DNA of 49,604 nt from Blastococcus sp. (GTDB lineage: Bacteria; Actinomycetota; Actinomycetes; Mycobacteriales; Geodermatophilaceae). The notes under the pieces are model-generated. The model did no database searches. It was not told the DNA's origin and worked only from the letters and a program-made list of their open reading frames with translations. Below, piece by piece: positions 41,171-49,604 of this stretch (position 1 is its first letter; each line of letters starts with the position of its first letter). The stretch is taken from assembly GCA_025965795.1 (NCBI GenBank), contig JAOPWH010000095.1:1-49604 (forward strand), written 5' to 3'. The position numbers and the translations under genes were made by a program.

Positions 41171-41773
41171 TCATCGCCGCGACGGCCCGTAGGGGTTCGC
41201 TCCCGCGCCGACTTTTTCTCCCATGTCCGGGGAGGCGGCCTCGATGCGGTCCCGGAGGGTGCGCAGCCCCCGCCGTTGCAGCGCCTTGACCGAGGCCACC
41301 GACCGGCCGAGCACGGCAGCCACCTGCTCCACCGTGAGATCGGCCAGGATGCGCAGCAGCAGGACCGACCGCTGGTCGGCGGGCAGTCCGGAACACATGC
41401 GCTCCACCTTCTCGGCCCCCACACGGACCAGTGCGTCCTCCTCGACGTCTCCCCCGAGGTGCTCGGCGAGGTCGCCGGGGTCGTCGGCGACCTGCGGCCG
41501 ACGGCTCCGACGACGCCAGTCGTCGACGAGCCGGCGGTGGGCGATGGTGAACACCCAGGCACGCAGATCGCTCTCGTCGCCGGTGAACCCGGCCAGGCCG
41601 GTGAAGACGCCGAGGAAGGTCTCGCTGGCGAGGTCGTCGGGCTCGACGGCCCCGTGCAGTCGGAGATATCCGGTGACCGAGGGCGACAGGTCGCGGTAGA
41701 GGACCTCGAAGGCCCACGCGCCCCCGGCCTGAGCGGCGTGGAGGACGTCGTCGAACGGCAGCCCCGTGCCCAT
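41171..41773 (-). CDS. ECF-type RNA polymerase sigma factor
   Basis: 200 aa. Region 2: FEVLYRDLSPSVTGYLRLHGAVEPDDLASETFLGVFTGLAGFTGDESDLRAWVFTIAHRRLVDDWRRRSR. Region 4: CSGLPADQRSVLLLRILADLTVEQVAAVLGRSVASVKALQRRGLRTLRDRI. A perfect AAGGAGG lies 6 nt before the ATG. Transcribed with the linked membrane protein downstream. The track ORF continues antisense through the LpqE-like gene and is not real there. Confidence 0.93.
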   Translation of the reverse strand: MGTGLPFDDVLHAAQAGGAWAFEVLYRDLSPSVTGYLRLHGAVEPDDLASETFLGVFTGLAGFTGDESDLRAWVFTIAHRRLVDDWRRRSRRPQVADDPGDLAEHLGGDVEEDALVRVGAEKVERMCSGLPADQRSVLLLRILADLTVEQVAAVLGRSVASVKALQRRGLRTLRDRIEAASPDMGEKVGAGANPYGPSRR

Positions 41774-41975
41774 CCGTCCTCCTTCGTCCGATCCCGCTCC
41801 TCTCTGATCGGCAGTCCGGAGGCGCGGCCGGACCGCGACGCCCCGATCGGGCGACGGCTCGCGGAGGGGGAACGCTTCCCTGTCCGGCGACCGCGGGAGC
41901 CGCCCGATAGGCTCCAGTCGTCCCGGAGCCACCGATCCCCCGGTGGCCGGCCCGTTCCGCTGGAGGTCGACGGCT

Positions 41976-42563
41976 GTGAACCGCGCGCTTCGCGCCGCCA
42001 CGATGAGCGTGCTGCTCCTCTCCCCCGTCGCGCTCTCCGCCTGCAGCGCGGGGCAGGTCACGCAGACGGCCTCGCAGATCCGGGACAAGGTCGGCGACTC
42101 GGTCCGCGTCGGCGCGATCACCGTGCGCGCCGTCGAGTTGGAGCACCCCCGCGGCAACCAGTACGACGCAGGTGACGACGCTCCACTGCGCATGGCCATC
42201 GTGAACAGCAGCAACGAGAGCGACACGCTCACCGACGTCCAGGGCGAGGGGTTCGCGTCGGCCGAGATCACCGGCGCCGTGCCCGAGGGCGCCACGAGCA
42301 GCGACGCGCCGACGGAGATCGAGATCCCGGCCGACGGCTCCGTCTTCGTCGGTGAGAACGACGTCACGATCACCCTCACCGACCTCAGCGAGTCGATGAC
42401 CACCGGCCAGCGGCTCCAACTCGTCCTCACCTTCCAGAACGCCGGTGAGGTGACGGTGCTGGCCTCCGTCGCCAACCCCGACGGGGAAGAGGCCCGAGGC
42501 CAGGCCTTCGACTTCCACGAGAAGACGACCAGCCGCGAGGGTGGCGAGAACGGCCCGGGCTGA
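41976..42563 (+). CDS. LpqE-like lipoprotein
   Basis: 195 aa. Signal peptide with lipobox LSAC (TMSVLLLSPVALSAC), followed by a beta-rich domain (VGAITVRAVELEHPRGNQYDAGDDAPLRMAIVNSSNESDTLTDVQ...LVLTFQNAGEVTVLASVANP) of the copper-chaperone PCu(A)C-like fold found in LpqE. The M/H metal ligands of true PCuAC proteins are not evident. GGAGGT precedes the GTG by about 9 nt; the track start 33 bp upstream is less likely. Placed before radA-disA, as Rv3584 is. Confidence 0.82.
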   Translation: MNRALRAATMSVLLLSPVALSACSAGQVTQTASQIRDKVGDSVRVGAITVRAVELEHPRGNQYDAGDDAPLRMAIVNSSNESDTLTDVQGEGFASAEITGAVPEGATSSDAPTEIEIPADGSVFVGENDVTITLTDLSESMTTGQRLQLVLTFQNAGEVTVLASVANPDGEEARGQAFDFHEKTTSREGGENGPG

Positions 42564-42617
42564 CGCGTCCTCCCCCGTCCGCTCGCCGGCCTCTCCGGAA
42601 CTGTCGGTCCTCGCGGT

Positions 42618-42623
42618 TAACGT
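42618..42623 (+). promoter_or_regulatory. -10 element of a leaderless promoter (radA)
   Basis: TAACGT lies 6 nt before the radA GTG; there is no ribosome site. Confidence 0.5.
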
Positions 42624-42629
42624 CGCCGA

Positions 42630-43997
42630 GTGCCCGCCCCCGGAGTGAAGTCCACCCGTCCGTCCCACCGCTGCACCGAGTGCGGCTTCGCCTCGGCGAA
42701 GTGGGTGGGGCGGTGCCCGGAGTGCCAGGCCTGGGGCACGCTGCAGGAGCACGGGGCCCCCACGACGCCGCTGCGGTCGGTGAAGGCCGGCCCGGTCACC
42801 GCGCCCGCCCTCCCGATCGCCCAGGTCGAGCTGGCCGGAGCGCGCGCCGTCCCCACCGGGATCGAGGAGTTCGACCGCGTGCTGGGCGGCGGACTGGTAC
42901 CGGGCGCCGTACTGCTGGTGGCCGGCGAGCCCGGCGTCGGCAAGTCGACGCTGCTGCTGGAGGTCGCCCACCGGGTCGCGGCCAGCAACGGTCCCGCCCT
43001 CGTCGTCTCCGGTGAGGAGTCCGCGGGCCAGGTCCGGCTGCGGGCGGAGCGGATCGGCGCCCTGCACGACCAGCTCTACCTGGCTGCCGAGACCGAACTG
43101 TCGGCCGTGCTGGCCCACGTGGAGGCGGTCAATCCGTCGCTGCTGATCCTCGACAGCGTGCAGACCGTCCGCTCCCCCGCCGTCGACGGCACCGACGGCG
43201 GCGCCACGCAGGTCCGTGCCGTGGCCAGTGCGCTGACCGGCGTCGCCAAGAGCCGTGGGATGACGACGATCCTCGTCGGGCACGTCACCAAGGACGGCGC
43301 GATCGCCGGTCCCCGCACCCTCGAGCACCTGGTCGACGTGGTGATCTCCTTCGACGGCGAACGGCACTCCAGCCTGCGGCTGGTGCGGGCGATCAAGAAC
43401 CGGTTCGGCCCGGCCGACGAGATCGGCTGCTTCGAGATCGGCGACCGCGGCGTGGTCGGCGTCCCCGACCCCTCCGCCCTCTTCGTGTCACGACGCTCGG
43501 CACCGGTGCCGGGCAGCTGCGTCACCGTCACCCTGGAGGGGAGCCGGCCACTGCTCGCGGAGGTCCAGGCACTGGTGGCGAGCTCCGGCGGTGGCGGCTC
43601 GCCCCGCCGGGCGGTCAGCGGCCTGGACTCCCAGCGGGTGGCCATGGTCAACGCCGTGGTCGAGCGACGCGGCGGGGTCAAGCTGGCCGACGCGGACGTG
43701 TTCGCCGCCTCGGTCGGCGGGGTGCGGATCGCCGAGCCGGCCGCTGATCTGGCGCTCGCCCTGGCCATCGCGTCCGCGGCGAAGGACCACCCGCTGCCGG
43801 CCGGCACCGTCGCGATCGGCGAGGTGGGCCTCTCCGGGGAGATCCGGCGAGTGGGCGGAACCGGACGCCGGCTCGCCGAGGCGGCACGTCAGGGATACAA
43901 GGTCGCCCTCGTGCCCGTCGACTCCGGACCGGCCCCGCGCGGCATGCGCCTGGTCGAGGTCCCCGACCTCGGCGCGGCGTTCAGCCGGTTGTTCTAG
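42630..43997 (+). CDS. radA: DNA repair protein RadA (Sms)
   Basis: 455 aa. N-terminal C4 zinc finger CTECGFASAKWVGRCPEC, RecA-like core with Walker A GEPGVGKST, Walker B-like SLLILDSVQ, the RadA-specific KNRFG motif (IKNRFGPADE) and a C-terminal Lon-protease-like domain (GGVRIAEPAADLALALAIASAAKDHPLP...GEVGLSGEIRRV). Helps branch migration in recombination. Stands before disA, as in Bacillus and mycobacteria. Confidence 0.96.
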   Translation: MPAPGVKSTRPSHRCTECGFASAKWVGRCPECQAWGTLQEHGAPTTPLRSVKAGPVTAPALPIAQVELAGARAVPTGIEEFDRVLGGGLVPGAVLLVAGEPGVGKSTLLLEVAHRVAASNGPALVVSGEESAGQVRLRAERIGALHDQLYLAAETELSAVLAHVEAVNPSLLILDSVQTVRSPAVDGTDGGATQVRAVASALTGVAKSRGMTTILVGHVTKDGAIAGPRTLEHLVDVVISFDGERHSSLRLVRAIKNRFGPADEIGCFEIGDRGVVGVPDPSALFVSRRSAPVPGSCVTVTLEGSRPLLAEVQALVASSGGGGSPRRAVSGLDSQRVAMVNAVVERRGGVKLADADVFAASVGGVRIAEPAADLALALAIASAAKDHPLPAGTVAIGEVGLSGEIRRVGGTGRRLAEAARQGYKVALVPVDSGPAPRGMRLVEVPDLGAAFSRLF

Positions 43998-44059
43998 CTC
44001 CGCAGAGTCTCGATTCGGCCGCGAAAGCCCGGCCCGGACCCGTGTTCACCCCGGCCACG

Positions 44060-44065
44060 TAGACT
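44060..44065 (+). promoter_or_regulatory. Probable -10 element for disA
   Basis: TAGACT lies 35 nt before the disA GTG, and CAGGAG then provides the ribosome site; disA may thus have its own promoter in the 102-bp radA-disA gap. Confidence 0.35.
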
Positions 44066-44099
44066 CAGCCGCCGCACCACTCGACCGTCAGGAGCGCTC

Positions 44100-45185
44100 G
44101 TGCCCGCCGAGGTGGACCCCGAGATCGCGTTGCGCGAACTCCTCGGCCGCATCGCCCCCGGGACGGCCCTGCGCGACGGTCTCGAGCGCATCCTCGCCGG
44201 CCGTACCGGGGCGCTGATCGTCCTCGGCTACGACCGGGTGGTCGAGTCGCTGTGCACCGGCGGCTTCGCCCTCGACGTCGCCCTGTCGGCGACGCGGCTG
44301 CGCGAGCTCGCGAAGATGGACGGCGCGGTGATCGTCTCCTACGACGGCATGCGGATCGTGCGGGCGGGCGTGCACCTCATGCCAGACCCCACCATCCCCA
44401 CCGAGGAGTCGGGCACCCGGCACCGCACGGCCGAGCGGGTCGCGCTGCAGACCGGCTTCCCGGTGATCTCGGTGAGCCAGTCGATGCACATCATCAGCGT
44501 CTACGTGGCCGCCCGCCGGTACACCCTCGAGCACCCGACCACGATCCTCGCCCGGGCGAATCAGGCCCTTGCTGCCCTGGAGCGCTACAAGCTGCGCCTC
44601 GACGAGGTCGCCAGCACGCTCTCGGCGCTGGAGATCGAGGACCTGGTGACGGTCCGCGATGCGATGAGCGTCAGCCAGCGGCTGGAGATGGTCCGTCGGA
44701 TCGCCGACGAGATCGAGGGCTTCGTCGTCGAGCTGGGCACCGACGGCCGGCTGCTCGCCCTGCAGCTGGACGAGATGCTCGCCGGTGTCGAGGAGGATCG
44801 CGGCCTCCTGGTGCGCGACTACCTACCGGGTAACGGGCGCCGGCCGCGCAGCATCGAGCAGGTGCTCACCGACCTGCGCGCGCTCTCGGCCACCGAGCTG
44901 CTCGACCTCTCGGCGGTTGCCCGCTGCTACGGCCTTCCGACCTCACCCGAGGCACTGGACTCCCCGGTCAGCCCGCGCGGCTACCGGCTGCTCAACCGCG
45001 TTCCCCGCCTCCCCGGCGGCATCATCGACCGCCTGGTCGACCACTTCGGCGGGCTGCAGAAGCTGCTGGCCGCCACCATCGAGGACCTGCTGGCCGTCGA
45101 AGGGGTCGGCGAGGCGCGCGCCCGCGGCATCCGCGAGGGCCTCTCCCGGCTGGCCGAGACCTCGATCCTCGACCGCTACAGCTGA
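44100..45185 (+). CDS. disA: DNA integrity scanning diadenylate cyclase DisA
   Basis: 361 aa. The N-terminal DAC domain has catalytic motifs MDGAVIV (DGA) and GTRHRTAER (RHR), producing c-di-AMP from two ATP. A helical linker (~150-290) and a C-terminal helix-hairpin-helix DNA-binding domain ([32 protein letters not shown]) follow, forming the octamer that scans DNA for branched structures. Follows radA, whose product is known to interact with DisA in other species. Confidence 0.97.
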   Translation: MPAEVDPEIALRELLGRIAPGTALRDGLERILAGRTGALIVLGYDRVVESLCTGGFALDVALSATRLRELAKMDGAVIVSYDGMRIVRAGVHLMPDPTIPTEESGTRHRTAERVALQTGFPVISVSQSMHIISVYVAARRYTLEHPTTILARANQALAALERYKLRLDEVASTLSALEIEDLVTVRDAMSVSQRLEMVRRIADEIEGFVVELGTDGRLLALQLDEMLAGVEEDRGLLVRDYLPGNGRRPRSIEQVLTDLRALSATELLDLSAVARCYGLPTSPEALDSPVSPRGYRLLNRVPRLPGGIIDRLVDHFGGLQKLLAATIEDLLAVEGVGEARARGIREGLSRLAETSILDRYS

Positions 45186-45196
45186 AGCAGTGCGGA

Positions 45197-45421
45197 ATGG
45201 CGCGACGCCGCTGGAGCGATCTCAGCCAACGTAGCCGCAGGCTGATCGTCCTGGGCGCGGTCGTCGAGGGCGTCCTCAAGATCGCGGCGCTGCGGGACAT
45301 CAGGCGTCGCCCGGCGACACGGATCCGGGGCCCGAAGTGGGCCTGGCTCACCGCGGTCACCCTCGTCAACTCGGTCGGAGGCGCCCCGCTCGCGTACTTC
45401 CTCTTCGGCCGGCGGCGCTAG
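45197..45421 (+). CDS. Small membrane protein, PLDc_N/DUF5652-like
   Basis: 74 aa. Basic N-terminus (ARRRWSDLSQRSRR), helix LIVLGAVVEGVLKIAALRDI, the motif GPKWAWLTAVTLVNSVGGAPLAYFLFGRR, a pattern typical of PLDc_N-like small proteins. Two membrane helices. 11 nt after the disA stop, so cotranscribed. Function unknown. Confidence 0.72.
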   Translation: MARRRWSDLSQRSRRLIVLGAVVEGVLKIAALRDIRRRPATRIRGPKWAWLTAVTLVNSVGGAPLAYFLFGRRR

Positions 45422-45447
45422 GCGAGCGCCTGGTCCGAACCTCGCAG

Positions 45448-46143
45448 TCAGCTGAGGGTGATCGGGGTGTCCGCACTCGTCTTGGTGCCCAGCCGGCCGC
45501 GGAGCAGATAGGAGCCCCGGGCCGGGGCCACCCGAGGGGCGGTGCAGGTCGGCTCACTGGTGCGCCCGCTCCAGACCAGCGGAAAGGACACCCTCGCGCC
45601 CGGGGCGAGGGTGCGGGTGTCCGGGCCCGCCTCCGGAAAGCAGTCGTTGCTGCCCCAGAGCCGGGTGCCGCGACCGTCCAACAGCACGATCTCCTGCAGG
45701 CCCTTGTCCAGCGGCCGCACGCAGGGAACGGGTGAGGTGTTCTGCACGACCAGCTCGAACGTCGGCTTGCTGCCCCCGGCCACCGACGCGGGCGCGCGCA
45801 CCGCGACGCCGATCATGTCGTCCGTGCACCGCCCGCCGGGCGCGGGAGCCGGCACGGCGGGGGTGGGCCGCGGCGCGGGGGTCGCCGTGACCGCCGGAAC
45901 GGCGTGCGTCGGCGTCCGGAGCCCGGTCATCGGGGGAACGATCTGTTCCAAGGCGGGTGTCGGGACGACGCGACTCGACGAGCTGGCGGCGGCCGGATCG
46001 GTGCCCGTCGTACCCAGCCGGCCGGTCGCCAGCGCGTATCCCAGCCAGCCACCGCCGCCGAGGAGCGCGACCACGACGAGCAGCACGACCACGCGCCGGC
46101 GCCAGTAGACGGCTGCGGGCAGCTCGCCGACGGGGTGCCACAC
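45448..46143 (-). CDS. Single-pass membrane protein (Rv3587c-like)
   Basis: 231 aa. Cytoplasmic start VWHPVGELPAAVYWRRR, membrane helix VVVLLVVVALLGGGGWLGYALATG, Ser/Pro-rich linker and an extracytoplasmic beta-rich domain (CTDDMIGVAVRAPASVAGGSKPTFELVVQNTSPVPCVRPLDKGLQEIVLLDGRGTRLWGSNDCFPE) with several Cys. Same place as Rv3587c between disA and mutY. Function unknown. TACCGT lies 7 nt before the GTG, consistent with leaderless transcription. Confidence 0.8.
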   Translation of the reverse strand: MWHPVGELPAAVYWRRRVVVLLVVVALLGGGGWLGYALATGRLGTTGTDPAAASSSSRVVPTPALEQIVPPMTGLRTPTHAVPAVTATPAPRPTPAVPAPAPGGRCTDDMIGVAVRAPASVAGGSKPTFELVVQNTSPVPCVRPLDKGLQEIVLLDGRGTRLWGSNDCFPEAGPDTRTLAPGARVSFPLVWSGRTSEPTCTAPRVAPARGSYLLRGRLGTKTSADTPITLS

Positions 46144-46150
46144 GCCGCGA

Positions 46151-46156
46151 ACGGTA
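46151..46156 (-). promoter_or_regulatory. -10 element of a leaderless promoter (Rv3587c-like gene)
   Basis: TACCGT on the minus strand sits 7 nt upstream of the GTG at 46143. Confidence 0.5.
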
Positions 46157-46220
46157 GTGGTCCGGTTCCGGCGCGGTGCTCGTGGCGCGCCGCTCCCGGA
46201 GAGCGGCAGACTGGGCTCCC

Positions 46221-47117
46221 GTGACCAGCGTGCGGGTGGAGCCGTCGTCCAAGGTGTCGACGGCCGACGTGATCGTGGACTGGTACGCCGGCGCGGCCCG
46301 GAACCTGCCCTGGCGACGTCCGGACGTGGACGCCTGGGCGGTCCTGGTCAGCGAGGTGATGCTGCAACAGACGCCGGTGGCCCGGGTGGAGCCGGTGTGG
46401 CGCGACTGGACGGTGCGCTGGCCGACTCCCGCCGACCTCGCCGCCGCGACCCCGGCCGAGGTCATCCGCGCCTGGGGAAAGCTGGGATACCCCCGCCGTG
46501 CGCTCCGGCTGCGCGAAGCGGCCGCGGCAATCGTCGAGCGGCACGACGGCGTCGTCCCCCGGGCGGTTCCCGAGCTGGAGGCCCTGCCCGGAGTCGGCAC
46601 CTACACCGCACGTGCCGTCGCCTGTTTCGGATACGGCTCACCACAACCGGTGGTGGACACGAACGTCCGGCGGGTCGTCGCCCGGCTGGTCCACGGACAG
46701 GCGGAGGCCGGCAACGCGCGCACCGCCGACCTGGCCGACATCGCGGCGCTCGCCCCGCCCGAGCCGGAACGTGCGGTCCGCTTCTCGGTCGCCACGATGG
46801 AACTCGGCGCACTCGTCTGCGTCGCGGGCGCCCCGCGCTGCGGGGTCTGCCCCGTCCGGGACCGGTGTGCCTGGCGACTGGCCGGGTCTCCGGCGCACAC
46901 CGGCCCGCCCCGGCGGGTGCAGAAGTTCACCGGCACCGACCGCCAGGTGCGCGGCCGTCTGCTCGACGTCCTCCGGGCGGCTGCCCACCCCGTGCCGGCG
47001 AGCGAGCTGGACGCCACCTGGGCCGACGCGGTCCAGCGGTCGCGCTGCCTGGATTCACTGCTCACCGACGGCCTGGTCGAGCAGACCGACGACGGCCTGT
47101 TCCGCCTGCCGCAGTGA
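46221..47117 (+). CDS. mutY: A/G-specific adenine glycosylase MutY
   Basis: 298 aa. Removes adenine mispaired with 8-oxoG. Catalytic Glu in VLVSEVMLQQTPV, helix-hairpin-helix LPGVGTYTARAV, Asp in VVDTNVRR and the 4Fe-4S ligands C-x6-C-x2-C-x5-C (CVAGAPRCGVCPVRDRC). Lacks the NUDIX-like C-terminal domain of E. coli MutY, as in several actinobacteria. Start taken at the GTG giving VTSVRVEPSS; the track start 45 bp upstream overlaps the divergent promoter. Confidence 0.93.
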   Translation: MTSVRVEPSSKVSTADVIVDWYAGAARNLPWRRPDVDAWAVLVSEVMLQQTPVARVEPVWRDWTVRWPTPADLAAATPAEVIRAWGKLGYPRRALRLREAAAAIVERHDGVVPRAVPELEALPGVGTYTARAVACFGYGSPQPVVDTNVRRVVARLVHGQAEAGNARTADLADIAALAPPEPERAVRFSVATMELGALVCVAGAPRCGVCPVRDRCAWRLAGSPAHTGPPRRVQKFTGTDRQVRGRLLDVLRAAAHPVPASELDATWADAVQRSRCLDSLLTDGLVEQTDDGLFRLPQ

Positions 47118-47178
47118 CCAGGCCCGCCGTCGGCGAAATCGGTGGCCAAACGCGGTGGGGGCGCGGTTCACTGCGCCG

Positions 47179-48087
47179 GTGCAGCTGCCCGGGGAACTCA
47201 CTGCCCGACCCTTGACCGAGGCCGACGCCCGCGCCGTCTTCGAGGTGACGGCTGCCCAGGAACTGCACGACCTCGGCAGGGTCGACGTCGACGAGGCCGA
47301 CATCGTCGGGGACTGGCAGCAACCGAGCTTCGACGTGTCCGCCAGCACGGTCGGGATCTTCGACGGCGACCGCCTCGTGGCGTACGCCGAGGTCGGCGGC
47401 GAGGACCGGGGGGACGCCGCCGTGCACCCGCAGCACCGCGGACGAGGCATCGGGACCGCGCTCGCCACCTGGACCCAGGAGCTCGCCCGGGAGCGCGGCT
47501 CGCAGGTGTTCGGGATGTCGGTGCCCCAGGGCTCTCCGGCGGACGAGCTCCTGGAGTCGCTCGGCTACTTCGTCCGGTGGAACTCGTGGGTGCTGCAGCT
47601 GCCCGAAGGGACGCAGATCGCGGCCCAGCCCCTGCCGGAGGGCTACTCGATCCGGACCGCGGAGGGCGAGACGGACCACCGGTCCGCCTGGACCGTGATC
47701 GAGGACGCCTTCCTCGAATGGTCGGAACGGCAACGGCGGTCGTTCGAGGACTTCTGCGCCAGGACCGTGCGCCGCCCGGGTTTCCAGCCGTGGCACCTGC
47801 GGATCGTCGCGGACGCCGACGGGAACGCGGTCGGCGCGTGCTTCCTCATCGTCAGCGGCGAGATCGGATACGTCGCCATGGTGGCGGTGCGCAAGGAACG
47901 GCGGGGGCTGGGGCTGGCGCGGGCCCTGCTGGCCGACGCCTTCGCGAACGCCCGCGACCACGGCGCCACGCACTGCGAGCTGTCCACCGACTCGCGCACC
48001 GGCGCCCTCGGCCTCTACGAGCGGGTCGGAATGGTCGTCACCAGCACCTGGGTCCACCGCGCCGTGGATCTCTCTCGAGCGGGTTGA
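47179..48087 (+). CDS. Tandem GNAT acetyltransferase (MshD-like architecture)
   Basis: 302 aa with two GNAT domains. First: acetyl-CoA loop VHPQHRGRGIGTALATW (~residues 75-95). Second: VRKERRGLGLARALLADAFANARDHGATHCELSTDSRTGALGLYERVGM. Two-domain layout and size resemble mycothiol synthase MshD, but substrate residues cannot be assigned and MshD itself is usually elsewhere. No ribosome site is clear; a GTG at 47155 is an alternative start. Confidence 0.8.
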   Translation: MQLPGELTARPLTEADARAVFEVTAAQELHDLGRVDVDEADIVGDWQQPSFDVSASTVGIFDGDRLVAYAEVGGEDRGDAAVHPQHRGRGIGTALATWTQELARERGSQVFGMSVPQGSPADELLESLGYFVRWNSWVLQLPEGTQIAAQPLPEGYSIRTAEGETDHRSAWTVIEDAFLEWSERQRRSFEDFCARTVRRPGFQPWHLRIVADADGNAVGACFLIVSGEIGYVAMVAVRKERRGLGLARALLADAFANARDHGATHCELSTDSRTGALGLYERVGMVVTSTWVHRAVDLSRAG

Positions 48088-48106
48088 CCCGCCCCACGAA
48101 CAGCGA

Positions 48107-48142
48107 AGGGGCCGTCCCCACCTCGCGGTGGGAACGGCCCCT
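48107..48142. terminator. Bidirectional terminator between GNAT gene and clpC
   Basis: AGGGGCCGTCCCCACC-TCGC-GGTGGGAACGGCCCCT, 16-bp arms with one mismatch, between convergent stop codons. Confidence 0.85.
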
Positions 48143-48177
48143 GTCGTCGGACCCCGTCGGAGGACGGGGTCCTGCTG

Positions 48178-49604
<1,427 letters not shown>

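Overview
The window is a high-GC actinobacterial chromosome segment. Codon use, frequent GTG starts and 4-bp start/stop overlaps fit an actinomycete. Gene content suggests Geodermatophilaceae or a close relative (Blastococcus/Geodermatophilus type); that placement is inference. Parts of the gene order match Mycobacterium tuberculosis blocks as I recall them: groEL2 with the Rv0430/Rv0431 pair on the left, and Rv3579c to Rv3596c (rlmB-cysS-ispF-ispD-carD, lpqE-radA-disA, mutY, clpC1) on the right.

Layout. 1-2.4 kb: groEL 5' end with two CIRCE operators, a cold-shock gene, and thrC behind a SAM-I riboswitch. 2.4-11.3 kb: a HAD phosphatase, an ABC pair whose ATPase is fused to an exported serine hydrolase, a LytR_C protein and its DUF3263 neighbour, RarD, a CBS protein and a DUF5313 protein. 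11.3-15.4 kb: dodecin, an ECF-like sigma factor, a 66-aa protein and a giant LuxR (LAL) regulator.

15.4-28.6 kb is the most interesting part. A tightly overlapping operon encodes a PelF-like GT4 glycosyltransferase, a polytopic membrane protein, a spherulin-4/GH135-like protein, a GH114-like lipoprotein, a PAS-degenerate GGDEF-degenerate EAL protein, a soluble histidine kinase and a NarL-type response regulator. It is followed by galE and, convergently, by a secreted Agd3/CE18-like deacetylase carrying eight Fn3 repeats. These five enzyme types (epimerase, GT4, GH135, GH114, CE18) are the same set as the Aspergillus fumigatus galactosaminogalactan cluster (uge3, gtb3, sph3, ega3, agd3). I propose a bacterial partially deacetylated GalNAc-rich exopolysaccharide system with Pel-like c-di-GMP control. 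It is flanked by an operator-like repeat array next to the LuxR gene and begins with a 21-codon leader ORF.

28.6-29.4 kb holds a cyclase fragment truncated against the CCA end of a tRNA-Thr gene, a likely recombination scar. 29.4-35 kb: a membrane protein, a tandem universal stress protein, a FetB-like permease, an HtrA protease and a DUF445 protein. 35-49.6 kb: rlmB, cysS, ispF, ispD, carD, UbiA-family prenyltransferase, an ECF sigma factor with a partner protein, an LpqE-like lipoprotein, radA, disA, a small membrane protein, a Rv3587c-like protein, mutY, a tandem GNAT enzyme and the 3' part of clpC. Several genes show a TANNNT box 6-7 nt before the start codon, as expected for leaderless transcripts. 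No CRISPR array, insertion sequence or replication origin was seen, and no gene-free stretch exceeds about 300 bases.
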